Source: Bradyrhizobium diazoefficiens (GTDB taxonomy: Bacteria > Pseudomonadota > Alphaproteobacteria > Rhizobiales > Xanthobacteraceae). Taken from it: DNA of 64,000 nt. The stretch spans positions 1-64,000 of the forward strand of contig NZ_JAFCKW010000002.1 in NCBI RefSeq assembly GCF_018129965.1, read 5' to 3'. Of the stretch, positions 63,407-64,000 are shown piece after piece. Below the pieces are notes generated by a model. That model saw only the letters and a list, made by a program, of their open reading frames with translations. It made no database searches and was not told where the DNA came from. The position numbers and the translations under genes are program-made. Position 1 is the stretch's first letter. Each line of letters starts with the position of its first letter.

Positions 63407-64000
63407 ATGGATTTTAACGACTCTCCCGAAGATGCTGAATATCGTCGAAATGTAAGGGCTTGGCTGGATCAAAACGTACCAAAAAAGATCGGTTCGACCG
63501 AACATGAGAAACTGGCTGCTGCTAAGGATTGGCAGGCGAAAAAAGCGGCTGTGGGATATGGATGCATCACTTGGCCCAAGGAATGGGGTGGCCCGGGCGG
63601 TACTGCTATTCAAAACGTTATCTTTACAGAAGAGGAGAGTAACTATCAGGTGCCGCCCAATCCTTTTCGAATTGGACTGGGGATGTGTTTACCGACAGTA
63701 ATGGCGGTGGGTGATGAAGATACCAAGAAGAGGTTCGTCGGGCCGGCTATGCGAGGCGAAGAAATTTGGTGTCAGTTGTTCTCCGAACCGTCGGCAGGTT
63801 CTGATCTTGGTGCATCACGTACCCGTGCCGTTCGTGCAGACGGAAAGTCTGATTGGATCATAAACGGACAAAAGGTTTGGACAACGCTCGCTCAATACTC
63901 AGACTATGGAATTGTAATCTGTCGAACCGACCCAAACGTCCCTAAACATAAGGGACTTACGATGTTCTGGGTCGACATGAAGGACCCTGGGGTCAAGGTG
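63407..64000 (+). CDS. Acyl-CoA dehydrogenase, pair 2 subunit B, 3' part outside window
   Basis: The first 198 codons are seen, open to the right edge. CITWPKEWGGPGGTAIQNVI, CQLFSEPSAGSDLGASRTRA and WIINGQKVWTTLAQYSDYGI match pair 1 subunit B at 52624 in order and spacing. It starts with the same MDFNDSPEDAE-type opening. The catalytic C-terminal part is beyond the window. Confidence 0.88.
   Translation, partial: MDFNDSPEDAEYRRNVRAWLDQNVPKKIGSTEHEKLAAAKDWQAKKAAVGYGCITWPKEWGGPGGTAIQNVIFTEEESNYQVPPNPFRIGLGMCLPTVMAVGDEDTKKRFVGPAMRGEEIWCQLFSEPSAGSDLGASRTRAVRADGKSDWIINGQKVWTTLAQYSDYGIVICRTDPNVPKHKGLTMFWVDMKDPGVKV

Noticed and set aside
1..64000. tRNA, rRNA, riboswitch or insertion-sequence transposase
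   Set aside because: I saw no TPsiC-arm motif with a matching acceptor stem, no ribosomal RNA sequence and no transposase-like protein. A computed scan could still find a small RNA.

Overview
The window looks like chromosome of an alphaproteobacterium of the Bradyrhizobium/Rhodopseudomonas/Afipia group. The grounds are GC-rich coding, close BadH and BadI relatives, 'HEVNQPL'-type kinases with FixJ-like partners, and trb genes of the rhizobial type. This placement is inference from protein character; no rRNA or tRNA gene is visible.

Layout. 1-2.9 kb: trbB-C-D-E (minus strand), the end of a conjugation cluster that runs off the left edge. 3-13.9 kb: regulatory and stress genes, several broken by single-base indels (a two-component pair, hdeD, a lutAB remnant), with intact genes between them (PAS kinase/FixJ pair, lactate/malate dehydrogenase-like gene, AraC regulator). 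One kinase here carries a ten-copy hexanucleotide repeat in its ATP lid. 14.4-17.3 kb: lrgAB, a DUF2231 membrane protein and a sorbosone-dehydrogenase-like lipoprotein. 17.3-18.2 kb: gene remnants.

18.2-33.8 kb: a nucleobase uptake and degradation locus. It has a Tsx-like outer-membrane channel, a complete ABC importer, a cytosine-deaminase-like enzyme, a three-subunit molybdenum hydroxylase, two CodA-like amidohydrolases, a barbiturase/cyanuric acid hydrolase and a LysR regulator. The simplest reading is cytosine -> uracil -> barbiturate -> ureidomalonate (oxidative pyrimidine catabolism); an s-triazine role is the main alternative. The channel and the importer share a 44-base upstream repeat.

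34.4-43.2 kb: an alicyclic acid (cyclohexanecarboxylate-type) locus. It comprises a dienoyl-CoA reductase-like flavoprotein, an acyl-CoA ligase, BadH, BadI, a MarR regulator, a solute-binding protein and a frameshifted acyl-CoA dehydrogenase. Three copies of one near-palindrome lie upstream of its transcription units.

44.8-64 kb: a second CoA-dependent catabolic cluster. It has a ligase, a Baeyer-Villiger monooxygenase with an esterase, two pairs of heteromeric-type acyl-CoA dehydrogenases, two CaiB-family proteins (one a racemase), two SCP2-thiolase/DUF35 pairs, a MaoC hydratase and binding proteins without permeases. The set resembles side-chain degradation of steroids or branched acids by aldol cleavage. 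The substrate cannot be read from the sequence.
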